Shown: piece by piece, positions 12,331 through 51,400 of the stretch
Numbering within the stretch: position 1 is the stretch's first letter
Layout: each line of letters opens with the position of its first letter
Source: Hydractinia symbiolongicarpus
Lineage: Eukaryota > Cnidaria > Hydrozoa > Anthoathecata > Hydractiniidae
Assembly (NCBI RefSeq): GCF_029227915.1
Contig: NC_079888.1
Span: 11,889,001 to 11,949,000, forward strand
Reading direction: 5' to 3'
Length of the DNA: 60,000 bases
The notes under the pieces: generated by a model
Told to the model about the DNA's origin: nothing
Seen by the model: only the letters and a program-made list of their open reading frames with translations
Database searches by the model: none
Translations under genes and position numbers: made by a program

Positions 12331-12904
12331 TATGCCAGGGTTGCGAAAACTTCTGAAGGTCCTATGGTGAGCATGCTTATGTTCCTTGGGAGTGAAGTCT
12401 TGGTTTGGTTGCTGCTCATCTTCAGCATTCCCTTGCCTTCTTCTTCAACTTCACCCATCAGGGTCTTCCTTGCGCCATGATAAAGGGCAAGGATGCGATT
12501 TTTTACCGATGCATATATACTTTGCACCGGCTTTCTAGTGCCCTCTGGTACATAGTTCACAAGCACTGGCTTGTGAACTATGTACCAGACCACTCTCGCA
12601 GCTTACTCTTTACCACTGGACGTGTCCTCGCCATCTCTTGACGTTCAAATACATTCACAGCTTCGGGTGTGGGGGGCCGAGGCTCGATCTTACTCTTAAT
12701 TGGACGGGTTTTTGCCATCTCTTGACGTTCAAATATATCCAAGGCATCTGGTGTAAATGCTTGTGACCTTGGTTCTGGAACAGGAACAGGTCGTGGAGGG
12801 ACCTACAGCAAAGCAACAAGGTCGGCTTTGCGCAGCTTGGAATAGCCCGTAAGTCCACGGGTTTTCGCGATAGTGTGTAACTGTTTCACAGTGTACTCAT
12901 TCAT
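12330..12904 (-). pseudogene. SAP-like N-terminal region, probably part of the polymerase ORF
   Basis: The ATG at 12904–12902 starts an SAP/Rho-N-like helix–turn–helix motif (MNEYTVKQLHTIAKTRGL, then YSKLRKADLVALL) that meets a TAG at 12803–12805. The same frame continues through a Pro-rich linker with a twice-used IFERQEMA/VFERQEMA motif, then a helical segment. At 12330 it runs into the polymerase N-terminus after a one-base frame change, so the ancestral product was probably one long protein. An inverted duplication at 12544–12589 interrupts it. SAP motifs bind DNA or RNA ends (family knowledge). Confidence 0.6.
12544..12589. repeat. Perfect 21-bp inverted repeat with a 4-base loop
   Basis: The arms TCTGGTACATAGTTCACAAG+C and their exact reverse complement are separated by ACTG. 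One arm codes for the expected protein segment (LVNYVP) and the other is an inverted copy that introduces a stop. This is the signature of a template-switch mutation inside the SAP-polymerase frame. Confidence 0.95.
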
Positions 12905-13436
12905 TTATTATATGGATTTTTTTATTTCAATCAATAAAATTTCTAGCACGGTCGTAGTTTTAGTATGGGACTTTTCCCCTACTCAATTGCGCATGCTCGA
13001 AATTTTGTTGATGTCAGCATTATTCCTGTTAGTCGCTATTGCGCATGAGTAGGATTTATCGGTATTTACGAAATTGTCGGATTATGGGATTCGGGATTTC
13101 GGATTTCGGGGATTTCGGGAATTTCCCTTGTCGTCCGTCGACTGTGCTAGAACGAACATTTTTCTATCTCTGCATTTCGTGTGTCTCGGTACTGCTGTTA
13201 CCAATTTGCGTGACAGACAGACGCATACGGGTATTATAATATAGATTTGACAAGTAGGAAATAGTTTTTGGCATGCCGAGTTACGCAATGAAGCCAATCA
13301 GTGAGACAAAAAGCCCTGGGATCATATAGACTCACGTGAAGATCTGATAGGGAAGCGAGTTATCGCTTGGTTGGTAGAGTTCACCCTCCTAACCGAGTTA
13401 CCCGGCTCAATATAAACAGTAGACCCTAAGGCTCAT
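12905..13436. other. Intergenic DNA with a copy of a dispersed repeat
   Basis: No gene. Bases 13191–13244 match the 3' part of the dispersed repeat at 16489 and 38572 (GTGACAGACAGACG..., ending TATTATAATATAG). The block at about 12985–13050 (TGCGCATGCTCG, CGCTATTGCGCATGAG) may be the rest of the same copy. At 13355–13412 a tRNA-like string (GGTTGGTAGAG ... CCTCCTAACCGAG) might be a degenerate tRNA-derived SINE head. Confidence 0.45.
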
Positions 13437-13720
13437 TCACCATTTCCATTTCGGATAATTTGTTCGCACGAAAACTAAAGGGGACAGTCCCGCGGTGTGC
13501 TCACCGCGACGAACCAGGTGAGTAGGATGTTCAATCTTACCCACGCGCCGTTCGCCAGGCGCAAGCCAATCAAATTGCTTGCACTTGTTGATCGCCTGTT
13601 GTTTTTTGGTAACGCGCTTAAGTGGAGGCTTAATCTCGTTACCAGAGACCTTTCTCTGTGGTGAAAAGCAGAAGACGCTACGAAGGGACACGACATTGGT
13701 GGGGGCTGCCTTTAATGTAC
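13437..13720. other. GC-rich island of unknown nature (possible structured RNA or old exon)
   Basis: It stands out from the AT-rich surroundings. On the plus strand two compact hairpins can be drawn: CGCGGTG-tgct-CACCGCG near 13491 and GCGCC-gttcgcca-GGCGC near 13545. On the minus strand an 84-codon frame is open across it (13437–13691), rich in Lys/Arg and without any family I know. Either reading is possible and neither is established. Confidence 0.3.
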
Positions 13721-14641
13721 GAAAAGAAGTGGAAAATGTAATACGTTCTATGGAACTCTAACATGATAGTAGAAGAAGGAAAGAAACAAGACGTCCTAGA
13801 AAGAGACTGAAATGATTACAACTTCGATCCGTGGAGACAATGCTCTTGGAACGAGATGGAGGTGATTAATTAAACCCTTTCTGCAACGACGATGTGCCAG
13901 ATGACGAATGAAGCTTGAGAGCTATATATATTTCGTGCCCCCTTCTCCCGTTCTTAAACCAAAAGCACAAATTGTTGGAATCGAGAAAAAAAGAACATTA
14001 CCCGCTGTTACGAACGAAGTATATTTTAAAATGTGACTTTAAGGTCACGAACTCTTGCTAAAAATGATATGTATACTTCAATCTCTTGAACGCAAAAGTA
14101 ATAGTAATTTTGAATCTTCAGCATGTCATTTTCTGAAAAGGAGAAGCTTCTTGTATATCAGTTAGAATGCAAGAAAAGTTTTAAGAGGAGAAATTATTAG
14201 GATATATCTTTTTTTCTAATTTTATCCTGAATATTCTTATAAAATGTACTGTTATATAAAAAGTGTGTAGTCTGCATTCAATTTAATTGAACTAAATCTT
14301 TGACAAGATTTCTCTAGCCCTCTGCTGCGAACCCTGCCTACTGGGTTAATATCAGCTTGACTTTCTCTGTTCCCAAGCCCCATACCCGACTCCTTATTAT
14401 TGCAAGGTGGATTCAAATCATTTATGTAAACATGTATGAAAGGAATCTGTTATTAGTATATGCATCGATGTAGCTATGCATCTGCGAAAGATATCCAGTA
14501 TCAGAGTACGTCCATCAGTGTTCATGAAGATGCGTGAAGTACTATGAGAAGCCATTTAGATGTGGTACTTGTGTCATTATTCACTAGTGTAATTGTGTAA
14601 TTCTCAATTGTTTACACAACAATCAAACGAAATTTATTTAC
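13721..14641. other. No feature seen
   Basis: AT-rich DNA with no ORF of note, no inverted repeat and no RNA gene that I can recognise. The last 20 or so bases are a decayed unit of the following tandem array. Confidence 0.4.
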
Positions 14642-14910
14642 TCAGGCGACAATCGCACTAAACTTATTTACTTAGGCGAGATCGCACAGCAATAATATAG
14701 TTAGGCGACAATCGCTCAGCAATAATTTACTTAGGCGACAATCGCACTGAAATAGTTTACTCAGGCGACAATCGCTTAGCAATGATTTATTTAAGCGACA
14801 ATCGCGCTGAAATAGTTTACTCAGGCGACAATCGCACTGAAATAGTTTACTCAGGCGACAATCGCTTAGCAATGATTTATTTAAGCGACAATCGCACTGA
14901 AATAGTTTAC
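14642..14910. repeat. 30-bp tandem array, about nine units
   Basis: Units follow TCAGGCGACAATCGCACTGA plus AATAGTTTAC, with two alternating variants (CACTGAAATAGTTTAC and CTTAGCAATGATTTAT), so a 60-bp higher-order unit shows in the right half. One unit is 1 bp short. The minus-strand frame reading DCRLSKLFQ repeats is a by-product. Confidence 0.93.
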
Positions 14911-16356
14911 TTCTGTTTTAATTTGCTCCAGCAACAGCACGGTGTTAAATAATTAGGAGACAACCACAATACATTGGTTTACTTGGGTGAGGTATTGTCT
15001 TATTTTATTAACCACGAACCTGTAGGCTGCAACATCTCTCTTATACTTATGTCAAGAAAACGCTACAGACCATCGGTTCGAAGTTGTTATTTGGTCAGAA
15101 AACCAAACAACAAGAAGATCACCGGGAGAAAAAAAAGCTTTGTATTGTAATTATCGCGGCTAAAATAAGTGCATCACAAGTGGACACGTCAAATAAAGGC
15201 GTTATGTAACTGACTAATGTGTTTAGAAAAATAATTATGTCACCATAATTATGTGTATTCATTAAAACGTTGTGACCTATTTAATCCTAACATAAAAACA
15301 AAGCACCTCAGAAGAAACTAGACACCTTTCGCGTTGCAGGGATGTGCGTGCATCGATAATGGTAAGGATTGCTCCAGATCGATTAACCGCGAATTAGAAG
15401 GGGTACAGTTAAAAATTTAAACCAGGATTTGGTATAATAGCTATAATAACGTCATTTCCTTTTAGAGTTGAAAACATCTTTTACAGCAATTACTAATTGT
15501 AGCATAATGATGACATTAGGAATTGATGAATAAATTAGCATCTGTAGATGCCGACAAAAACATTTATGAGAACAACAGAAAAACAATGGCATAAATTAGG
15601 ATTTAAAACGGAATAATTTAAAAAGACAATAGCATAAGTTAATTGTACCAAATTAGTGTTAAGTTATGCTTCCGTTAAATTTTTTTGTGGTATTAATTGC
15701 CCATTACGGAACATAAACAAAAGTCAAGAGAAATTTTCAAGAAAAGCTGAAAAAAAATAAAAGGTATACTTTTGTATGTAATTTAACCTTTTTGTGTATT
15801 CCTGTTACCAATGTAACAAGCCCTTTTCGTGAGCGTGAGAACTACACACAGCTGGTTATAAAAGACTTTTGGAAACATTAAGAAGGGTAGAGACATATTC
15901 GAAACAGAAAATTTTTTTAAGATGACAAAAGAAAAATTTTAACTTCGTTTCAACTTCGCCATTAGTTTTATTGACCGTTGTAATACAAAAATGCCACGCT
16001 CTGAGAAATTTTGAAAACAGGTTTTCCAACGCTGATACAAAAGTCTTAAACTTAAGCTAAACCTAAAGCTTGAGTGACTTGGTATGAATAAAGTAAAATA
16101 TACAGTTACATTTTGCTGTCTCAAACCTTTAACAGAGCCGGAGAAAGCACGAATTTGAAGCAAGTGTGAAAAAAATTCTTTTCGCTGTCTAAAACAAGCC
16201 GGAATGTCAGTAAGAACCCATTTACTAAATAAACAAAGCTTCCTGAGGTTTCTAAAGAATGTTCAGTGTACTACATCCTCTTAAAAGTTTAGAATGGTAA
16301 TGCTATCTAGGGAGCAGAACAAACGTAGTAATTTTCTCATCTGTTTTTTTCTTCAG
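14911..16356. other. Upstream region of host gene 1, no gene seen
   Basis: AT-rich with no ORF of interest. If exon 1 at 16357 is right, the gene 1 promoter and any 5' UTR exon lie here. An acceptor-like CTTCAG directly before 16357 implies an upstream non-coding exon that I cannot place. Confidence 0.35.
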
Positions 16357-16364
16357 GATACACA

Positions 16365-46135
<29,771 letters not shown>

Positions 46136-46788
46136 CTGCCGAACTAAAATATGACGATGTGAATTCACAGATGAATAGAAAAATGAAGACTTGAATTAGC
46201 ACCCTAACAGGAACAATATCTACCACGTTTTTGTTTTGCCACACATATATTTGATTTTTTTTATTTTTAATTCCCACTAAAAACAGAAGACATCTCATAA
46301 CAACCTTACGTCAGTATAACTACTGTCAATCAATATCATCTTTCTTGAAAATCCCATTATTTTCTTTTTCTAACATTGTGCCTTAATTTCAAAATCGTGC
46401 CCTGGTGGGTTATGACGTTGAAAGGAACCTTTTTCTGAGCGAAACAAAGTCTTGATTCTTCTTACTTTTATATTTGCTTTTCCTCGTTTTTAAGAAAAGG
46501 GCAATCCTGCAAAATTGAATTCAACTAAAAAAATAATGTTAGGCTACAAATTCTTTTTTATAGTTCAAAACGTGTTTCGCATTTTCTCTATCGAGAGTAG
46601 ATCAGAAGGTAAATTTGCTTTTAGTATTGAAAATTTATTTTTAATATTTTGAGCATATTGGACATGTAACCTCTCGCGAGACAGCTGCTGTGTTGAAATA
46701 TGCTTTCTTAATTATTATTATTACTATTATTATTATTTTACTTTTTAACATAAGTGTTAATAATGGAGTTGTTATACCCAGTAAACAC
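46136..46788. other. 3' flank of gene 1
   Basis: Presumed 3' UTR and intergenic DNA. I find no clean AATAAA close to the stop. No other gene. Confidence 0.4.
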
Positions 46789-47078
46789 AAAGGCGTCTTA
46801 AAGACGTCTTTTCTCGTCTCCGGCTGGTTCGGACGTCTTTCGACCAGAAAAAGACGTCTTAAAGACGTCTTTATTTGGTCTTCGTAAGACCAGTTAAATC
46901 TCGTTCGAAAGAAACGTCTTAAAGACGTCTTTATTTGGTCTCCGTGAGACGAGTTATATCTCGTTCGAAAGAAACGTCTTAAAGACGTCTTTATTTGGTC
47001 TCCGTAAGACGAGTTATATCTCGTTCGAAAGAAACGTCTTAAAGACGTCTTTATTTGTTCTCTGTAAAACGAGTTATA
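46789..47078. repeat. 60-bp tandem array built on the palindrome AAAGACGTCTTT
   Basis: Three complete 60-bp units and part of a fourth start at 46861, 46921, 46981 and 47041 (AAAGACGTCTTTATTTGGTC ... GAAACGTCTT). A variant leader (46789–46860) has two further GACGTCTT palindromes. It starts near CCCAGTAAACACAAAGGCGT, a motif that recalls dispersed CAGCAAACAC-type repeats in animal genomes (recollection, not checked). The minus-strand frame reading QIKTSLRRFFRTRYN repeats is a by-product. Confidence 0.9.
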
Positions 47079-48245
47079 TGTATACATGATATTTTTGTTA
47101 TATTTAATGTACTATTTGTTATATTTTATATTTACCTTTGCTGTAATATTATCGTTATTTTGATAAAGAATTGCTTTTTCTAAGAATTTAATGCTATTCA
47201 CTGAGTTAACTTTGCGTAGCATTCTCAGGGTAGCATCTACTTCTAAAAAAAATCCTAAAAAGTCGGGATAAACTCCTGCAAACTGAAAAATTAAGTCTTC
47301 AGAATCTGTTTTCTGTTTTTGTCCGTTTTTCTAGTCATCAGATTCTTGAAAAAAAATTTTTTCTCATTAAAATTTCTGTTTTTGTTGCACCTTACCTCAT
47401 AGGTAACTTAGCAACTTCAACATGACAAAAATATATTTTTCCACATATTTGTGGATAACCATAATTTAGAAATGTCTTCAAATGTAATTAGTTACCTGAG
47501 CTCACAACGACTTCCTTGTGGAAAGAGGAATGTCGAATTTCTATTGCAATTAAAGAAGCTTGTATTTAGCAATTTGAAAGCCAAAAGGTCGAAGTTGATT
47601 TTCATTCGACCTTTGAAAATGTAATAGAAAAACCTCAGAAGCTCTGAGGATAAGATTGGAAAGAGGAACCAAGTTTTCTTGTACCTGACTCCTGCTTTAC
47701 TCATCCATATGTGCGCATCCTGAAGTTATTGTGTTTAGCAGTATTATGGGATAGTAGAGAAACAAATTACATCTGCCTGTATCTCATCATTTTAGTTCAA
47801 TCAGAGCAATTGCCTGCTGGCGGCCATTATACATTTGAGTAAATTTTAATCAGTCTACATCGTCAAGCCTGTTAAATCGGCTGTTTAATCTCCTACACTT
47901 GCTGGTTCCTGAAGCCTTCAGTTTTATAGGCAAATTCCCATGCTTCTAACGTCCGCAGCTTCACCTGTATATGACATCATATATAAAATGACGAATGACT
48001 TAGTGAGACCTTTTGCATAATTAAAATACAATAAAGAATCTTGATCAAATTGGTTACAGTATCGACAGCCGACGTAATTTACGAGCATTAGAAAAGTGAC
48101 GCAATATTATTTGTAATCACCAAAATGTGGCATGAACAAAAGAACAAATGAAAACCATAATGGTTATGAACCATTATAATTTCCGCAATCTATTAATTTG
48201 CAAAAAATAAATGCCACAAATAACACTTTTAAATATATCTTGTAG
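47079..48245. other. Intergenic DNA between the paralogues
   Basis: AT-rich. No ORF with a recognisable motif on either strand and no clear inverted repeat. The promoter of gene 2 should lie in the last kilobase. Confidence 0.4.
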
Positions 48246-48269
48246 ACGAGGAGAAAGAGGACTTAAAAG
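48246..48269 (+). other. Possible 5' UTR exon of gene 2
   Basis: ATCTTGTAG | ACGAGGAGAAAGAGGACTTAAAAG | GTATGT: a 24-base purine-rich stretch between a good acceptor and donor. It would splice to the ATG exon at 48448, which itself begins right after TTCTAG. Confidence 0.3.
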
Positions 48270-48447
48270 GTATGTTTAACTTCAAGGGTAAATATTTTTG
48301 ATGTAGTATTTTCATAAAAAGAGGCAGATATAACTTTGCTGCAAAGAAAACAGTTTTATAGTTGGATATGGTCACAGAGAAAAGGCAATTAAAAATATTA
48401 ATAGGGAAAACGTTTGAGATTTTTACTCTACTTTGTTTCTGTTCTAG

Positions 48448-48490
48448 ATGTTATACCTTGCAATTGCAGTACTTGGTTTTCTATGTTCAG
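48448..48490 (+). CDS. Gene 2 exon 1: signal peptide
   Basis: The ATG directly follows the acceptor CTGTTCTAG. Fourteen codons MLYLAIAVLGFLCS plus one base, then GTAATA. Joined to 51036 it reads ...CSAAHCGD. Same phase and place as the proposed gene 1 first exon. The TTG-started ORF at 50975 reads through intron sequence and is not the true start. Confidence 0.75.
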
Positions 48491-51400
48491 GTAATATCTT
48501 GTTTCAACTTCTTTGTATATTTTTGGGCTGCATTTTTACAGGGATTACATTTTTACATCTTGTTTTTCCATACCTTCGCGTGAGGGATTCGCATGCAAAA
48601 ATATTGATGTGCGTGTTCAGATCTTTCTGATTGGTTTGAATGTAATTACTTAAACTACCAGACAAGAGAATAGGAAAGGGATTAAATGTTTTGGTATATT
48701 AAATCTGTACTCTTCGAAACTACAAGACCATCTGTTAATTTCGAAAAGTTCCTTTGTTTCACCACAGTCAAGGAAAACAATTTGCAACATCGTTGCCAAC
48801 AAGAAAGTTTTCTGCTACCTAATATAAATTACGTACAAAGAAGGAGTTATGTAAATGTAATCCCGGCCTTCATTGTTTGCGTTCCGATTTTTATTTGCCT
48901 AAAAATTAAAATTTGTATTACGTAAATCAATTTAATCGCAAATATCCCTGGGCTCCTTAGGGTTTATAATATGGGTTGTTTCAATATAAAACAAGGCATC
49001 AGCAGGCACTCCATTTATTTGGGAGAGGGGAAGGGAAGCTAATAATTTACCATTGTATGAGGCTCCACCATAGTTAAAGCTTACTTGCTAGATTGGGTAA
49101 CAAGGCGTCCTCCACATAAGCTTCATTTTTTTGAGGTCTTCCTCACTCGCAGTGCCTTCACAACCCTGAAAAAAATTAAAAAGCCTGAGAAAGAGGAAAC
49201 CGACAGTATGCCATATTTGACATAAAATGTGCTTTAGTGGGTATGGAATTACATCTTCAATTAACTAACCTTGGAGAAAGAGATTTTGATGAAAACATTT
49301 TACGTGCTCTGATATGATGACTCGGTCCAATTTTTTAAATTTTTTTTTTGCCTTTAATTTTTATATTTAACGAAAAAAAAAATACAAAACGTGGGATTCT
49401 TTATTTAAAACAAACAAGACGTATGATATACGCAAACAACCTCGCGAATAAAGTTTACAAAAAGCTGTCTATCAAATTGGGATTTTTGTTACGAAGTTAG
49501 ACACGACATATTTTACTATTCAGATACGCAATAATATTTGTGACACACTTATTTTTCAAAATTGATTTGTGAGACCTTCCTGAACGGAAAATTCCTCGAA
49601 CTTTTAATTTTCGATGGGTCCGTCTTGGGTGAACCGACTGACAGGAAGAAGAAAGACCACAAACCCACAAACCCCAAAATTTGCGAAATTCATTAATTCA
49701 GTTAATTCTGCCTACATTCACTTTTAAAAAGTTTGGTGGAAACACCTTTCTTTACTAGTTAGTTAAACAAGTGTTTTGAACACTTGTCTTATCTTTTAAA
49801 AAGGGAAAAAGAAAAAAAAAGTAAAAATAGTTACCAAGATGAGATTCGAACACACGGCGACTCCCGTGTCGGTGCTCAGAGAGGCAAAAATTTCCATTCT
49901 TGTAGGACACATTTGCGTTTTAATACAAGCTCACGAGCTTGTAACAAATAATAATACTAATAACAAAAAAATGATATAACACAGTGAATTAGCTCCAGGT
50001 CCAAGTTTTGACTTCCTTCAAAAAAAAATTCTTAGGCCTTCTAAACCTTGAAACTTGTTATTATGTACTTAATTTGGAAACAGTAATAAAAATTCCACAC
50101 CTAATGGAAATACATTACTCACAAGCCGCGAATGACTTTTGAAAGAAGGTATGTAAACACTGTCAAAAAGAAGGGGAAATGTAAACAGAAGTCTCTGCAA
50201 GTGTTGACACATACTTTAAAGTAGATCGATTTTTACTTGCTCTACTTTTGATGTCAACCTCAATGGCATTCATAGTTTGGCTAGGATATTTAAAAAAGTT
50301 ACTGCAACCCAAATTTAGTTGTCGGAAAGATCATGTGTGGTCGTTTTTTAAAAAAAGTTTCTACTGAGAAGACCGTTCACTTTTAAACTTTACTTTGAAA
50401 CATCTTAAGAAGCGTTTAGTTGTTACACTTATTTGTTAACAATAAAAGCTGAAAAGTAGCAACAAAATAAAAAAAATACTCAGGTTAACATTTTAATGGT
50501 TTTCTCTTTCTGAAAGAATTAGTTATCGTGAAACATATACTTGGTCCCAAAAAATTGTGACGGTTGCTAAACCGAAGACAAAATGTAGAGTTAGTGTGAA
50601 ATAACGCTTGAAATTTAAGGGTACAATAAAAAGAATTTTAACTTAACATGCAAAAAAATGAAAACTTGGCTGGACCCAATTTTCTTGTTTCTTATTCTGG
50701 ATAAAATCTGATAAGACATCGTTTTGCTTGGGATCAAAGAAGCCTTTAATTTGCGCATGCGTACAAGGGATGCATAACATTTCTTGGAAATACTTGTAAA
50801 CAAATTTGCCGGCGTTCAGACTCATGGTATGCAAATAATCAGCCTGATAATTTTTTTTTACAAAGACAATAAAGCGTATAAGAAAATAGTTAAAAATTTT
50901 GCAAATTACTACTTTTATGGAACACAAACAGGTCATATACCAAAAGTTTAACAACTTCTAGAAAACAAGTTAGTTTGTGCAATTCTTTGCTTCGATTAAA
51001 AATTCTGTTCTTTTTAATATGTTATTCATACGTAGCCGCACACTGTGGAGATGTTCCATATGAATGTATGCCAAATAATCATCAACTTATTACTAATGCA
51101 TTCCACCACCTTGATACTAAAAGAATTGCTAGTGAGTTGAACAGAAAAAGTGGATGGTTTAGATTCAAACCTCCAACAACTCATGGCAGAAAAGCAAGAC
51201 TGCTGGAAATCAACGAAGTTAAAGAGATAGAAACAGTAAGCTTTATTTTTTTAAAGTTTTTTACAGTTGCACACACCACGTTTAACCATAGCTAAGAAGA
51301 GAAGTTTTTGTCCTAACTAACCTATGCTCTCACCATAGTTTCTGACTGAGTAAAGAATCCAAAAGAGCTTCATCTTTCTTATATTTTTTTGTAGGAAATA

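Larger units (their letters stand above)
7370..12904 (-). mobile_element. Broken Maverick/Polinton-type or related polB element
   Basis: A minus-strand block in one orientation: SAP-like region, protein-primed-type family B DNA polymerase, a membrane protein whose ATG follows the polymerase stop directly, a second small membrane protein, then a third small protein. The polymerase class and tight packing fit self-replicating DNA elements (Polinton/Maverick, adintovirus-like). No integrase, packaging ATPase, protease or capsid gene is visible, and I found no terminal inverted repeats. It may be a fragment or a different polB element. Base composition is clearly richer in GC than the flanks. Stops and frame changes in the polymerase show it is dead. 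Confidence 0.65.

Noticed and set aside
11885-12370. Plus-strand ORFs across the polymerase
   Set aside because: Antisense shadows of the minus-strand polymerase, which has clear family motifs.
13352-13412. tRNA gene candidate
   Set aside because: The D-arm-like and anticodon-like parts are suggestive, but the T arm and acceptor stem do not pair. At most a degenerate tRNA-derived repeat.
14672-14872. Minus-strand ORF with a repeated DCRLSKLFQ pattern
   Set aside because: By-product of the 30-bp tandem array; the frame has no other coding signal.
14642-14910. CRISPR-like regular repeats
   Set aside because: Units are contiguous with no unique spacers and the genome is clearly eukaryotic.
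46641-47087. Minus-strand ORF with a repeated QIKTSLRRFFRTRYN pattern
   Set aside because: By-product of the 60-bp array, whose length is a multiple of three.
49843-49892. Minus-strand tRNA candidate
   Set aside because: A box-B-like GTTCGAATC is present, but there is no A box and no full cloverleaf.
50975-51035. TTG-started N-terminus of gene 2 exon 2 (CNSLLRLKILFFLICYSYVA)
   Set aside because: It looks like a signal peptide but has no ATG and includes the polypyrimidine tract and the CGTAG acceptor. The 48448 exon fits in phase and matches gene 1.
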